The notes beneath the pieces are model-generated. The model was not told the DNA's origin and did no database searches. It worked only from the letters and a program-made list of their open reading frames with translations. This document shows positions 26,622 to 35,242 of a stretch of DNA of 64,000 nt, one piece after another. This DNA is from Shewanella canadensis (GTDB lineage: Bacteria > Pseudomonadota > Gammaproteobacteria > Enterobacterales > Shewanellaceae), in contig NZ_RXNU01000001.1 in assembly GCF_003966225.1 (NCBI RefSeq), positions 310,001-374,000 on the forward strand, written 5' to 3'. Made by a program: the position numbers and the translations under genes. Within the stretch, counting starts at the first letter, position 1. Each line of letters starts with the position of its first letter.

Positions 26622-26655
26622 ACCATCAGTGAACGTGTATCACTGATGGTTTTTT
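26622..26655 (+). terminator. Terminator of the pst operon
   Basis: ACCATCAGTGA and TCACTGATGGT pair perfectly around a 7-base loop, followed by five T residues. Just upstream ATACC-GATT-GGTAT (about 26607-26620) is a further small palindrome. Confidence 0.9.
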
Positions 26656-26673
26656 ATTATCTTAAATATATGA

Positions 26674-26838
26674 TTATCGTCTGATCAAATAACGCAGCAT
26701 GACCCCTTGCTGGCTAATATCTAATACTTCATAGCCATGATTTTTCGCATCCGCTGGGATGTTGTTTATCGACTGCGAGCAATTGCAGGCCTGTTTTGAC
26801 TTTTCTGGGGCTATAGCTGATCGCTCTTGTATTAATTG
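26674..26838 (-). pseudogene. Remnant of an unknown protein's C-terminus
   Basis: The minus strand has an open frame of 54 codons between two stops with protein-like composition: AIAPEKSKQACNCSQSINNI, then PADAKNHGYEVLDISQQG and VMLRYLIRR. There is no start codon in the first 45 codons, so it is probably the tail of a lost gene rather than a working one. I do not recognise it. Confidence 0.35.
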
Positions 26839-26880
26839 CTAACATTAATAGCTATGGATCTTAATCGGCGGATGAATCTT

Positions 26881-27909
26881 ATGCAGGTAACAGCCAAATA
26901 CACGACTATCGCAGCTTGGGCATCAGCGGTTGCCAGAGCGTTGAGAGCGTCGGGTGTCGATCCGGGAAGTGTGTTTGAAGATGCTGGCTTATCATTAACT
27001 GAGATCGAAAGAGCGCCGGACTCTCGTATCCCTATAGAAAAAATGACCCTATTTTGGGAAGCGGTTGAAAGTGCGACTCAATCGCCAGCATTCGGCCTTG
27101 CTGTGGGCCGCTATGCATACCCTATGCACTTCAGATCTTTGGGGTTGTTGATGATGACCTCTGAAACGCTGGCGCGCGCATTCGAACGTCTTCCCGATTA
27201 CTATGCCCTGGTGAGCAACTCTGCAAGTATAAAGCTGCAAAGAACACCGCAGCTGATAGGATTTACCATCACACCACTTAATGGGGTCGAGATCAGTGAG
27301 ATGGCGATAGATGCATTTTTTGCTACCTTGATGCACCACGGAGACTTGATGATTGGGCACTCGAATTTCATTAAAACCGTGGAGCTTATCCGGGAGTCCC
27401 CGAAAGATGAAAGCCCCTGGCAAACTTGTTTCAACTGCCCGGTCTCATTCGAACAGCAAGTGAACTGTCTGTGGATGGACAGGAGCATGCTTGAGAAGGC
27501 GACGACGATGGCAGATCCTAAGTTGGCCATGAAGAACGAGCATGCGGTCCGCCAATATCTGGAAAAGATGCAGGCTTTAAGCTGGCACGAGAAAACCAGC
27601 CAGGCGGTACATGCCATGCTGGTTGACGGTGAACCTTGTCTGGTTAAGGCGGCGCAGATCTACAATTTGAGTGAACGAACCCTGAGTCGTTATCTCAAGT
27701 GTGAGGGCACAAATTTTAGGACAATATTGCAGGAGAAGCGTAAGGAGTTAGCGCATTATTATTTGGTTAATAGTGAATTGTCGATAACTCACATTGCAGA
27801 TAAGTTGGGCTATACCAGCTTGAGTAATTTCACCCGCGTATTTCACCTCTGGTATGGGCTAAGCCCGAGTCTGTATCGTCTGCAGACCCATTCACCTGCA
27901 AACTTATAG
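26881..27909 (+). CDS. AraC-family regulator with arabinose-binding-like N-domain
   Basis: From the ATG at 26881 the protein has 342 residues; ATG 26854 and TTG 26836 are longer options. The N-terminal half, AVARALRASGVDPGSVFEDA to about residue 200, matches the group with an arabinose-type sensor domain (PF12625). The C-terminal double helix-turn-helix includes KAAQIYNLSERTLSRYLKCE and SITHIADKLGYTSLSNFTRV. Members often control catabolism or virulence genes. The following alkylsulfatase gene on the same strand is a possible target. Confidence 0.88.
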   Translation: MQVTAKYTTIAAWASAVARALRASGVDPGSVFEDAGLSLTEIERAPDSRIPIEKMTLFWEAVESATQSPAFGLAVGRYAYPMHFRSLGLLMMTSETLARAFERLPDYYALVSNSASIKLQRTPQLIGFTITPLNGVEISEMAIDAFFATLMHHGDLMIGHSNFIKTVELIRESPKDESPWQTCFNCPVSFEQQVNCLWMDRSMLEKATTMADPKLAMKNEHAVRQYLEKMQALSWHEKTSQAVHAMLVDGEPCLVKAAQIYNLSERTLSRYLKCEGTNFRTILQEKRKELAHYYLVNSELSITHIADKLGYTSLSNFTRVFHLWYGLSPSLYRLQTHSPANL

Positions 27910-28106
27910 ACAGTGAAGTTAATGGAGTTGCTTAAACGCTTTGATACCTCTCTAATCACCAATGATTCCCTCTCTGTCAGCATTTACAAGGTGCCATGTA
28001 TGAGCCTTCAAGCGATGGTGGAGATTAGATTGGCGTAAAATGATAACCCTGCTGTTATGGATATGTAATAGCTTGTGGTTAATTGTTATCTCCAGAGCAG
28101 AGTCAT

Positions 28107-30128
28107 ATGTATCATTTTCTTCGTTTAGCGCCTGTTAGTCCTCATATCCTTATTATGGTTTTATTGCTCACGGGCTGCCAGCCAGACCCCGCAGGTACAG
28201 ATATTGAAGACAGGCCTGGGCTCGATGTTGTCGATGAAGATGGTTTTACACCAGCAACGGCCTATACACGCAGTGCTAATGCGGCGTTATTAGGTGAGCT
28301 CCCTTTCGATAATAAACAGGACTTTGTCGATGCGAACCGTGGTTTTATCGCTAAGCTCCCGGCCTTGAGAGTCGAGAATGGCGAGGGGGATACCATCTGG
28401 GACATGCCCGCCTATGACTTCATCGATGGCGGGGCACCTGTGAGTGTCAATCCAAGTTTGTGGCGACAAGCCAAGCTCAATAATATTCACGGATTATTCG
28501 AGGTGACCAAGGGGGTCTATCAGATCCGTGGTTTCGACCTGGCTAATATGACTATCATCGAAGGTAAGAGTGGTTGGATAGTGGTCGACCCGCTGACGAC
28601 GGCCGAAACGGCGAGCGTTGCCCTCGATTTTGTGAATAAACAACTGGGTAACAGGCCCATCTCAGCCATCTTATTTACCCACAGCCATATGGATCATTTT
28701 GGCGGTGCTTTAGGTCTGTTGGGAGAGCCTGATAAGGCTGAAACGGGCAACATAGATATCCTGGCACCGGCGGGATTTATGCATGAGGCAACCAGTGAAA
28801 ACGTGATGGCGGGAACGGCTATGAGTCGCCGTGCCATGTACATGTATGGTAAAAGCCTTCCGAGGGGGGCTCGTGGACATATAGATTCGGGCCTTGGTAA
28901 GGAACCCGCATTTGGCACTTTCGGTATTTTGGCGCCGACAATCACGATAGAAAAGGATGAGTCGAGAGTGATCGATGGCATTAACTTTGAGTTTCAGATT
29001 GTCTCCGGTTCGGAGGCGCCGGCCGAGTTTACCTTCTCTCTGCCTGAGCTCAATGCCTATTGTGGTGCCGAGCTGGTATCTAAGACGATGCATAACCTCT
29101 ATACGCTCAGAGGGGCCAAGGTCCGGGATGCGCTGCAGTGGAGCGATGCTATCGATGAGGCACTAACAAACCAGAGAGGAGCCGAGGTCTATTTTGGTAG
29201 CCATCATTGGCCCATCTGGGGACAAGAGGCTATCGCCGACTTTTTAGAGAAGCAGCGTGATACCTATAAATATATTCATGACCAATCGGTTCGTATGCTC
29301 AATAAGGGGTTAACCCCGTCTGAGATAGCAGAGCAGATCCAGATGCCGCCATCACTGTCGACCACATTTGCCAGTCGCGGCTATTATGGCAGTGCCAGGC
29401 ATAATGCCAAAGCCGTCTATCAGGCCTATTTAGGTTGGTATGACGCCAACCCGGTGAACCTCAATCCACTGCCCGATGAGCAATCTTCCGGTAAATATAT
29501 CGCGTTGATGGGAGGCAGCGATGCCGTGCTAAAACATGCCGGTTCCGCCTTCGATAAGGGAGAATATCGCTGGACGGCAGAACTGCTTAACCATCTGGTG
29601 TTTAGTGATATCGATAATCGCTCGGCGAAAGCCTTGTTAGCGAAAACCTATGATCAGCTGGGCTACCAATCGGAATCGGCCCCCTGGCGTGACGTTTATC
29701 TGTCTGCGGCCTATGAGCTGCGCCATGGAAGTCCCGAAAAAGGGATCGATCTGGCTTCGATGAAACAGATCTTGCTGCGATCGCCGGTGGAAAATTTTTT
29801 ACAATCGATGGCATCAAGAATCATAGGACCCGAAGCCTTTGGTGAGCGATTTACGCTCAATATCAATTTTACCGATCTGGGCGAGAACTATCTGCTTGAG
29901 CTTAAAAATTCGGTGCTGCACCACAGGAAGGCACCAAAGAACCTGAGTGCCGATGCGACGCTCAATATCAGTCACGAACTCTTTGTCGAACTTATCATAG
30001 GCAGTGCGGGAGTATCGGACCTGTTGTTTTCCGATGAGTTGGATATTGAGGGAAGTGAGTTAGATCTGGTGAGTTTTCTCACCTTACTGGATAAGCCTAA
30101 AGGTGTGTTCAATATCGTCACACCTTAG
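28107..30128 (+). CDS. Alkylsulfatase, metallo-beta-lactamase fold (SdsA1/YjcS-like)
   Basis: From the ATG at 28107 the protein has 673 residues, the usual length. A lipoprotein signal ends LLTGC (Cys24), placing it at the envelope. The zinc motif THSHMDHFGG is at residues 191-200 (His192, His194, Asp196, His197), further ligands lie in the EVYFGSHHWPIWG region, then come a helical dimerisation domain and an SCP2-like C-terminal domain (about residues 550-673). Such enzymes cleave primary alkyl sulfates such as SDS. A TTG start at 28083 is possible but unlikely. Physiological substrate in a marine cell could be sulfated lipids; this is inferred. Confidence 0.9.
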   Translation: MYHFLRLAPVSPHILIMVLLLTGCQPDPAGTDIEDRPGLDVVDEDGFTPATAYTRSANAALLGELPFDNKQDFVDANRGFIAKLPALRVENGEGDTIWDMPAYDFIDGGAPVSVNPSLWRQAKLNNIHGLFEVTKGVYQIRGFDLANMTIIEGKSGWIVVDPLTTAETASVALDFVNKQLGNRPISAILFTHSHMDHFGGALGLLGEPDKAETGNIDILAPAGFMHEATSENVMAGTAMSRRAMYMYGKSLPRGARGHIDSGLGKEPAFGTFGILAPTITIEKDESRVIDGINFEFQIVSGSEAPAEFTFSLPELNAYCGAELVSKTMHNLYTLRGAKVRDALQWSDAIDEALTNQRGAEVYFGSHHWPIWGQEAIADFLEKQRDTYKYIHDQSVRMLNKGLTPSEIAEQIQMPPSLSTTFASRGYYGSARHNAKAVYQAYLGWYDANPVNLNPLPDEQSSGKYIALMGGSDAVLKHAGSAFDKGEYRWTAELLNHLVFSDIDNRSAKALLAKTYDQLGYQSESAPWRDVYLSAAYELRHGSPEKGIDLASMKQILLRSPVENFLQSMASRIIGPEAFGERFTLNINFTDLGENYLLELKNSVLHHRKAPKNLSADATLNISHELFVELIIGSAGVSDLLFSDELDIEGSELDLVSFLTLLDKPKGVFNIVTP

Positions 30129-30140
30129 CGATAATAAGAT

Positions 30141-30174
30141 CATACAGCTCCTGGATTCAACCTGGAGCCGTATG
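30141..30174 (+). terminator. Stem-loop after the alkylsulfatase gene
   Basis: CATACAGCTCC pairs with GGAGCCGTATG except at one position. There is no T-run, so termination is only likely from position. Confidence 0.4.
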
Positions 30175-30292
30175 CTAACTACATTTCCTACTCTCCACCT
30201 TTCGACGGAATAAGACTCGATTGGAGCTTGTAAAGAGTCTGCCTGGCCTCTTCATGTGGCAGAGTTGCGATTACTGCCCGATACTTTATCTG

Positions 30293-30316
30293 ATGACATG
30301 ACTGACAGAATGTCAT
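30293..30316. promoter_or_regulatory. Inverted repeat upstream of fumC
   Basis: ATGACAT and ATGTCAT are perfect complements separated by 10 bases and end about 20 bases before the fumC start, overlapping the likely promoter. It is a candidate operator for an unidentified dimeric regulator. Confidence 0.45.
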
Positions 30317-30336
30317 AAATAATGGGTAGGAAGATC

Positions 30337-31713
30337 ATGAACACACGTATTGAAAGAGACAGTATGGGAGAGCTTCAGGTGCCGACTTCGGCACTATATG
30401 GAGCCCAAACACAGCGAGCGGTAAATAACTTTCCCATCAGTGGCAAGACTATGCCTGAGGCATTTATACGTGCCTTACTCATGGCTAAGTCGGCCGCGGC
30501 TCAGGCTAATGCAAAATTAGCACTGTTACCGCAAGATATGGCCGACGGTATCTCAGACGCGGCGAATCGACTGCTTAACGATCAGAATATGATGCAGCAT
30601 TTCCCCGTGGATGTGTTTCAAACCGGTTCGGGTACCAGCTCGAACATGAATGCTAACGAAGTATTGGCTACTCTGGCGTCTAAAATTGCTAACCAAACAG
30701 TAGGTGCCAACGACCATGTAAATTATGGACAGAGCAGCAACGATATCATTCCATCCTGTATTCATATCAGTGCCGCCATCGAGCTTGAAAACCGTCTATT
30801 ACCTGCACTGGAACATCTGCTGAAAGTGATCAAACAAAAAGCCGGCGAAGTCGATCATCATATCAAGACCGGCCGTACCCATCTGATGGATGCCATGCCT
30901 GTGCGGATGAGCCAGAGCCTGCTGAGTTGGGCGAGCCAGATAGAGCAGGATATCGATCTGATAGACGGGGTTAAGCCTAGATTACGGAGCCTGGCCCAAG
31001 GAGGGACGGCTGTGGGCACAGGGATAAATGCCCATGAGGATTTCGCTGTCGAATTTAATCACCAGCTTAGTCAGGCTACGGGCCTTGCATTCACGCCCGC
31101 CAGCAATTTTTTCAGTCATATCGGCACCCAAGATATTGCCGTTTCATTATCAGGACAGCTGAAAACTACTGCCGTATCTATGATGAAGATAGCTAACGAT
31201 CTACGTTGGATGAACTCAGGGCCCCTGGCCGGATTGGGCGAGATCGAGCTGCAAGCCCTACAACCTGGTTCATCGATCATGCCGGGTAAGGTTAATCCTG
31301 TGATCCCGGAAGCCGTCACTATGGTTGCCGCGCAAGTCATAGGCAACGATAGCGCCATTACAGTGGGTGGTCAGGCGGGAAATTTTGAACTGAATGTCAT
31401 GCTGCCCATGATCGCCGACAACCTGCTCTCAAGCATCAATTTGTTGGCCAATGTCAGTTATCTACTGGCGGATAAGGCCATAGCGACCTTTACAGTCAAT
31501 GAGCTGCAGCTGAAGAAGGCCTTGGCGCGAAATCCGATTTTAGTGACCGCCTTGAACCCTATCATTGGATACGCAAAGGCCGCTGAAATCGCCAAGAAAG
31601 CCTATAAAGAAGGCCGAGCCGTATTAGATGTCGCCGAGGAAGAGACTGACATCTCTCGTGAGGAGCTTGAGAGGTTATTAGATCCAGCCAAACTAACTAT
31701 GGGCGGCATGTAA
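30337..31713 (+). CDS. fumC: Fumarate hydratase, class II
   Basis: From the ATG at 30337 (AGGAAG before it) the enzyme has 458 residues; ATG 30322 adds five. Signatures are TGSGTSSNMNANEVLA (97-112), GRTHLMDAMPVR (179-190) and the fumarase/aspartase motif GSSIMPGKVNP at 311-321 with the catalytic Ser of the mobile loop. It interconverts fumarate and malate without iron, giving oxygen- and iron-tolerant TCA flux. It is a single gene with a possible operator just upstream and a stem-loop after it. Confidence 0.95.
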   Translation: MNTRIERDSMGELQVPTSALYGAQTQRAVNNFPISGKTMPEAFIRALLMAKSAAAQANAKLALLPQDMADGISDAANRLLNDQNMMQHFPVDVFQTGSGTSSNMNANEVLATLASKIANQTVGANDHVNYGQSSNDIIPSCIHISAAIELENRLLPALEHLLKVIKQKAGEVDHHIKTGRTHLMDAMPVRMSQSLLSWASQIEQDIDLIDGVKPRLRSLAQGGTAVGTGINAHEDFAVEFNHQLSQATGLAFTPASNFFSHIGTQDIAVSLSGQLKTTAVSMMKIANDLRWMNSGPLAGLGEIELQALQPGSSIMPGKVNPVIPEAVTMVAAQVIGNDSAITVGGQAGNFELNVMLPMIADNLLSSINLLANVSYLLADKAIATFTVNELQLKKALARNPILVTALNPIIGYAKAAEIAKKAYKEGRAVLDVAEEETDISREELERLLDPAKLTMGGM

Positions 31714-31720
31714 AACTGCG

Positions 31721-31745
31721 AGCCTAGGTTGCTAAAGCCTAGGCT
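31721..31745. terminator. Stem-loop between fumC and the convergent methyltransferase
   Basis: AGCCTAGG and CCTAGGCT form a perfect 8-bp stem with a 9-base loop directly after the fumC stop. The T-content after it is modest. Confidence 0.55.
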
Positions 31746-31759
31746 TAGTTTCACCGAGT

Positions 31760-31822
31760 TTAATCAATGGTTAAAGCGACCATTTTCAGTGGGTGATTAC
31801 CGTCGCATCGGAGAGGGAAAGT
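31760..31822 (-). repeat. Echo of the methyltransferase 3' end
   Basis: On the minus strand this reads TFPLRC-DGNHPLKMVALTID and a TAA (31760-31762). The intact gene ends DFPSF-DGNHPLKMVALEIE and TAA. In the ten shared codons DGNHPLKMVA there are five base differences, all at silent third positions. The copy lies 90 bases downstream of the real end and in the same frame. Confidence 0.75.
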
Positions 31823-31849
31823 CATTTCCCTCTTCGGTCTTTACTCTTA

Positions 31850-32857
31850 TTATTCGATCTCAAGAGCAACCATTTTTAGTGGATGGTTGCCGTCAAACGA
31901 TGGGAAATCTTCATGGCAGTTGAGCCAGGTGTGGCTGGTGACGGTGCGGCCCTGTTTCTCGACGCAGCGGACCAATGCATTAAACCAGGTATCACGTTCG
32001 ACCTTAGCCACATTGTTACAACAGACTATGGTGCCACCCTTCTTAGTGGTTAAAAGTGCAGGTTTGAACAGGCTTTGGTAATCGTTGATCAGATCCACTG
32101 TGCCGAACGGGCTCTTGGCAAAACGAGGCGGGTCGAGAAAGACCAGATCGAATTGAGTGGCCGATAGCTTAGGGTAAGCGGGCAACTTCTGATTACGTCG
32201 TCCCCCGACCTTGAGTCCGGCAAGTTGGCGCAGCGCCGGGAATGCATCGCTCTGGATAAATTCACACACTTGGGCGACATTATTGAGCTCGGCATTTTTC
32301 TTGCCGGCAGCCAGTGCAAATGAGGAGAAGTCTATGTTGACGACGCGTTTTGCGCCGCCGACTGCGGCGGCAGTACCGATACCGCAGGTATATGAGAATA
32401 GGTTGAGTACCGTTTTGTTCTGACTGTTGGCCTTAACAAATTCCCGGCCGACACGCATATCCAGAAACAGCAGAGGATCTTGTCCCTCGTGACGGAGTTT
32501 AGTGGTGAACTTGATGCCGTTTTCCTGCATCACTTGATCCGATTGAGCAAAGGCCTCTGTTTCAGCGTCCAGATTATTGAGCACTCGTGAGTTTTTATTC
32601 GAGCGGTCGTTATAGACGATCGGCAGATCGGCTAATTGCACAAGGGAGGCCTGGATCTGTTCGAGTTCATCCTCATTAAGTGTCTGATGAAAAGTTTGGA
32701 TCAGCCATGCATCGCCATATCTGTCTATGTTTAAGCCATTGATGCCCTCGACTGTGCCATGAAATACCCGAAAACAATCGGTATTGTCTGCCTTAACTTG
32801 GGCTAAGAGGTCTTGACGCTTTTCTAAAGCGCTGGCGAGTAGAGATGGAATCGACAT
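31850..32857 (-). CDS. Class I SAM-dependent methyltransferase, RlmI-like (COG1092 type)
   Basis: Taking the ATG at 32857 (MSIPSLLASALEKRQ) the protein has 335 residues; the frame extends 26 codons further upstream without support. It has the RlmI-type N-terminal region (VEGINGLNIDRYGDAWLIQT), the SAM-binding motif VLNLFSYTCGIGTAAAVGGA and the catalytic segment DLVFLDPPRFAKSPFG. Unlike RlmI it appears to lack an N-terminal PUA domain. The likely job is base methylation of 23S rRNA or another RNA. A divergent copy of its last codons lies downstream. Confidence 0.85.
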   Translation of the reverse strand: MSIPSLLASALEKRQDLLAQVKADNTDCFRVFHGTVEGINGLNIDRYGDAWLIQTFHQTLNEDELEQIQASLVQLADLPIVYNDRSNKNSRVLNNLDAETEAFAQSDQVMQENGIKFTTKLRHEGQDPLLFLDMRVGREFVKANSQNKTVLNLFSYTCGIGTAAAVGGAKRVVNIDFSSFALAAGKKNAELNNVAQVCEFIQSDAFPALRQLAGLKVGGRRNQKLPAYPKLSATQFDLVFLDPPRFAKSPFGTVDLINDYQSLFKPALLTTKKGGTIVCCNNVAKVERDTWFNALVRCVEKQGRTVTSHTWLNCHEDFPSFDGNHPLKMVALEIE

Positions 32858-33039
32858 GGTTAGTATGCTCGTATTAAGTGCCGGGGATAGCAGGCATGTA
32901 GTGTATATATGGTATATATGCGCGCATGATACCAAACATTAGCCGATAAATAACCTAGACTGGTTTTAGCTGGAGGGTTAATCCTCAACAAGTGGCGAAA
33001 TCAGGCTTTGTATGGTGAAAAACCTAAAGAGTAGGGACT

Positions 33040-33612
33040 ATGAAAATAGTATTGGTACATGGGATCTTTAATACGGGCCGTGTGCTTCGCTGGATGAAAC
33101 GTCAGTTCGAGGCCCGGGGCTATGAGTGTTTCACGCCGACACTTGCCCCGCTGGATGGTCGTCACGGCATCGAGTACGCCAGTGCGAGTCTGAAGCAGCA
33201 GATAGAGGAGCGTTTCGGAGATAAGGAGCCGATTACTCTGGTTGGTTTTAGTATGGGGGGAATCGTCGCCCGCCACTATCTGCAGATGTTGGGTGGGGCT
33301 TGTCGAACGGTAAACTTTTTTACCCTATCGACGCCTCATCGGGGCAGCTACTGGGCTTATCTTCCCTACCCATCGAAAGGGATGAAACAGCTTAGGCCTA
33401 ACAGCGCATTGCTGCGATCTCTCGATGCCGATGAAGTCAGCTTGCAGGGGGTCAATGTCTTCTCATATTGGACCCCGATAGATTTCACCATAGTGCCGAG
33501 TTCAAGTTCTTATTGGCCGGTTGCTGAAAACAAAAAGTTCTTTATCGTGCTACACCTGTCGGTCATCTTCAGTCGCAGGATTGTCACTGAGATCTTATAC
33601 CAACTGCATTAA
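33040..33612 (+). CDS. Small alpha/beta hydrolase (lipase-like)
   Basis: A 190-residue protein with the opening strand KIVLVHGIFNTG (oxyanion region), the nucleophile elbow GFSMGG (residues 69-74, Ser71) and STPHRGSYWAYL typical of small PGAP1/lipase-like esterases. A late His in FIVLHLSVIFS could complete the triad. There is no signal peptide, so it is cytoplasmic. The ATG follows GTAGGGACT. Substrate unknown; it stands alone. Confidence 0.82.
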   Translation: MKIVLVHGIFNTGRVLRWMKRQFEARGYECFTPTLAPLDGRHGIEYASASLKQQIEERFGDKEPITLVGFSMGGIVARHYLQMLGGACRTVNFFTLSTPHRGSYWAYLPYPSKGMKQLRPNSALLRSLDADEVSLQGVNVFSYWTPIDFTIVPSSSSYWPVAENKKFFIVLHLSVIFSRRIVTEILYQLH

Positions 33613-33957
33613 ATATGTAGTCAATTCAGAGCCCCTCAGATTTTTCAATTTAAGGCGCATTGATGAAGAAATGGCTGCTCCCTTTTAAGGCAATGCAAAG
33701 CAGAAGTGGAAATCCTGAGGAGCTCACGTAGTGCGACTGATGTTTAAAGCAAAGGGCAAAGCACTTTATGCTGCGTTGAATGCTTTCGATATAGAATAAC
33801 TATTAGCTTCAAACATCCAACTTGCCTACAGAGCTTTGAGCTCCCGCTGAATGGTCAGATATTTAGTGCTATTGGTATTTAATCTCAGTTCAGATAAAGT
33901 AACTCTTGCTACCAAATAGCAAAGGGAAAGACCGAAAGGTACTGATACCGATAGCTA
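33613..33957. other. Intergenic region after the hydrolase
   Basis: 345 bases without a credible gene. Near the right end ATACCGATAGCTAT (33945-33958) resembles the ATACCGATTGGTAT palindrome before the pst terminator. Its composition suggests an old degraded intergenic repeat; I see no defined boundaries. Confidence 0.4.
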
Positions 33958-34887
33958 TTAATTATGCCGCCTATGGGTAAATATTCGCTGCTTCAAGGCG
34001 GGTAAAGCCTCCAGAGAGCAGAGAAGTAATCCCGTCCAGATTAATGCAAAACTCACTACTTTTACCTGATCGAAGTGTTCATTAAACAGGAGTACGGCTA
34101 ATAGAAAGTGCATGCTGGGTTCGATATATTGCATCAGGCCTATCATAGACAGGCTGGTACGGCTGATGGCTAAGGCGAAGAAGATAAGCGGTAACAGGGT
34201 GACCGGCGCCGTACCCATATAGAGCAGCAACTGAGATAGCTCTCCGCCGAGTGCCACGCTCTGATCTGATACCCATAACCAAATAATGTAGAGTGCTGCA
34301 AATGGCATTAAAAGCATGGCTTCTACAGTCACCGATGTCAGTGAGTCGAAACGTATAAACTTTTTACATAGCCCATAGAGGGCGAAAAATCCCCCCATGC
34401 TAAGTGCCAACCAAGGCAGCTCTCCATAGCTATATACCATGTAGCCGATACCGGCAGTTCCGAGCATGACGGCGGCTTTTTGTGCCGAAGTGAGCTTATC
34501 TTTGAGAAAAATAACGCCTAAGCCTATGGCAAAGAGGGGATTGATAAAGAAGCCTAAACTCGCCGCTAATACCTGACCATGGGTGATGGCCCAAGTGAAA
34601 CTATACCAAGAGACGCACATGATAAGCGTAGCTAATCCACACAGGGCGAGGGAGCGCTTATCAGACATCACAAGCTTTATCGAAGGCATTTTTCGGCGCA
34701 AGAGTAGGAAGACCAATGCCATAAAGGGCACGGAAAACAAGATTCGAAATGCCAACATCTCATTGATATCTGCACCGGGTAGGTATTGATAATAAAGCGG
34801 CATTAATCCCCATAAAAGAAAGGAGAAAGCCGCAAGGGAGTTACCCTGAATGGATGAACGTACCTTACTGGTGTCAGTGGAGTGCAT
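33958..34887 (-). CDS. rarD: RarD-type EamA transporter
   Basis: A 309-residue protein with ten membrane helices. AAFSFLLWGLMPLYYQYLPG at the start, SWYSFTWAITHGQVLAASLG and FINPLFAIGLGVIFL are characteristic of the RarD subgroup of the DMT superfamily, named for chloramphenicol sensitivity. The natural substrate is unknown. It is divergent from the FG-GAP protein, with a CRP-like site between them. Confidence 0.9.
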   Translation of the reverse strand: MHSTDTSKVRSSIQGNSLAAFSFLLWGLMPLYYQYLPGADINEMLAFRILFSVPFMALVFLLLRRKMPSIKLVMSDKRSLALCGLATLIMCVSWYSFTWAITHGQVLAASLGFFINPLFAIGLGVIFLKDKLTSAQKAAVMLGTAGIGYMVYSYGELPWLALSMGGFFALYGLCKKFIRFDSLTSVTVEAMLLMPFAALYIIWLWVSDQSVALGGELSQLLLYMGTAPVTLLPLIFFALAISRTSLSMIGLMQYIEPSMHFLLAVLLFNEHFDQVKVVSFALIWTGLLLCSLEALPALKQRIFTHRRHN

Positions 34888-34956
34888 ATAAAATTAGTCT
34901 GAGATGATTTAGGGTAGAAAAAGGCGGCAATTCTCTCATTGAAATGGCTGGGGGTA

Positions 34957-34972
34957 TGTGACCCAGATCACT
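34957..34972. promoter_or_regulatory. CRP-like binding site
   Basis: TGTGA-CCCAGA-TCACT matches the CRP consensus TGTGA-N6-TCACA at nine of ten defined positions. It lies 70 bases from rarD and about 270 bases from the FG-GAP gene, so rarD is the more likely target. The remaining part of the 34888-35242 gap is AT-rich with no other clear signal. Confidence 0.6.
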
Positions 34973-35242
34973 TCGCATATCAATCTTTCTAGAACTTAAT
35001 TCGCTTATTAATAGGCTGATAAATATAATTTTTTGTAACAAAAAGGTTATAGTTTTTTTGTTCTTTGATTGAGTAATGGAGTGGCGATAGTGATGACGCT
35101 GTTTACCGCCTCTTACTCTCTATCCCATCGAGTTAGTTTGTAACAGTCCGTTAACCGAGCTTCCTTTTTTCTTCAAAGTCGATAGATTAGTCATGGAGAT
35201 GAAATTGATTCGTATCCAACATTAGTGGGGAGTGTGTGGTTA

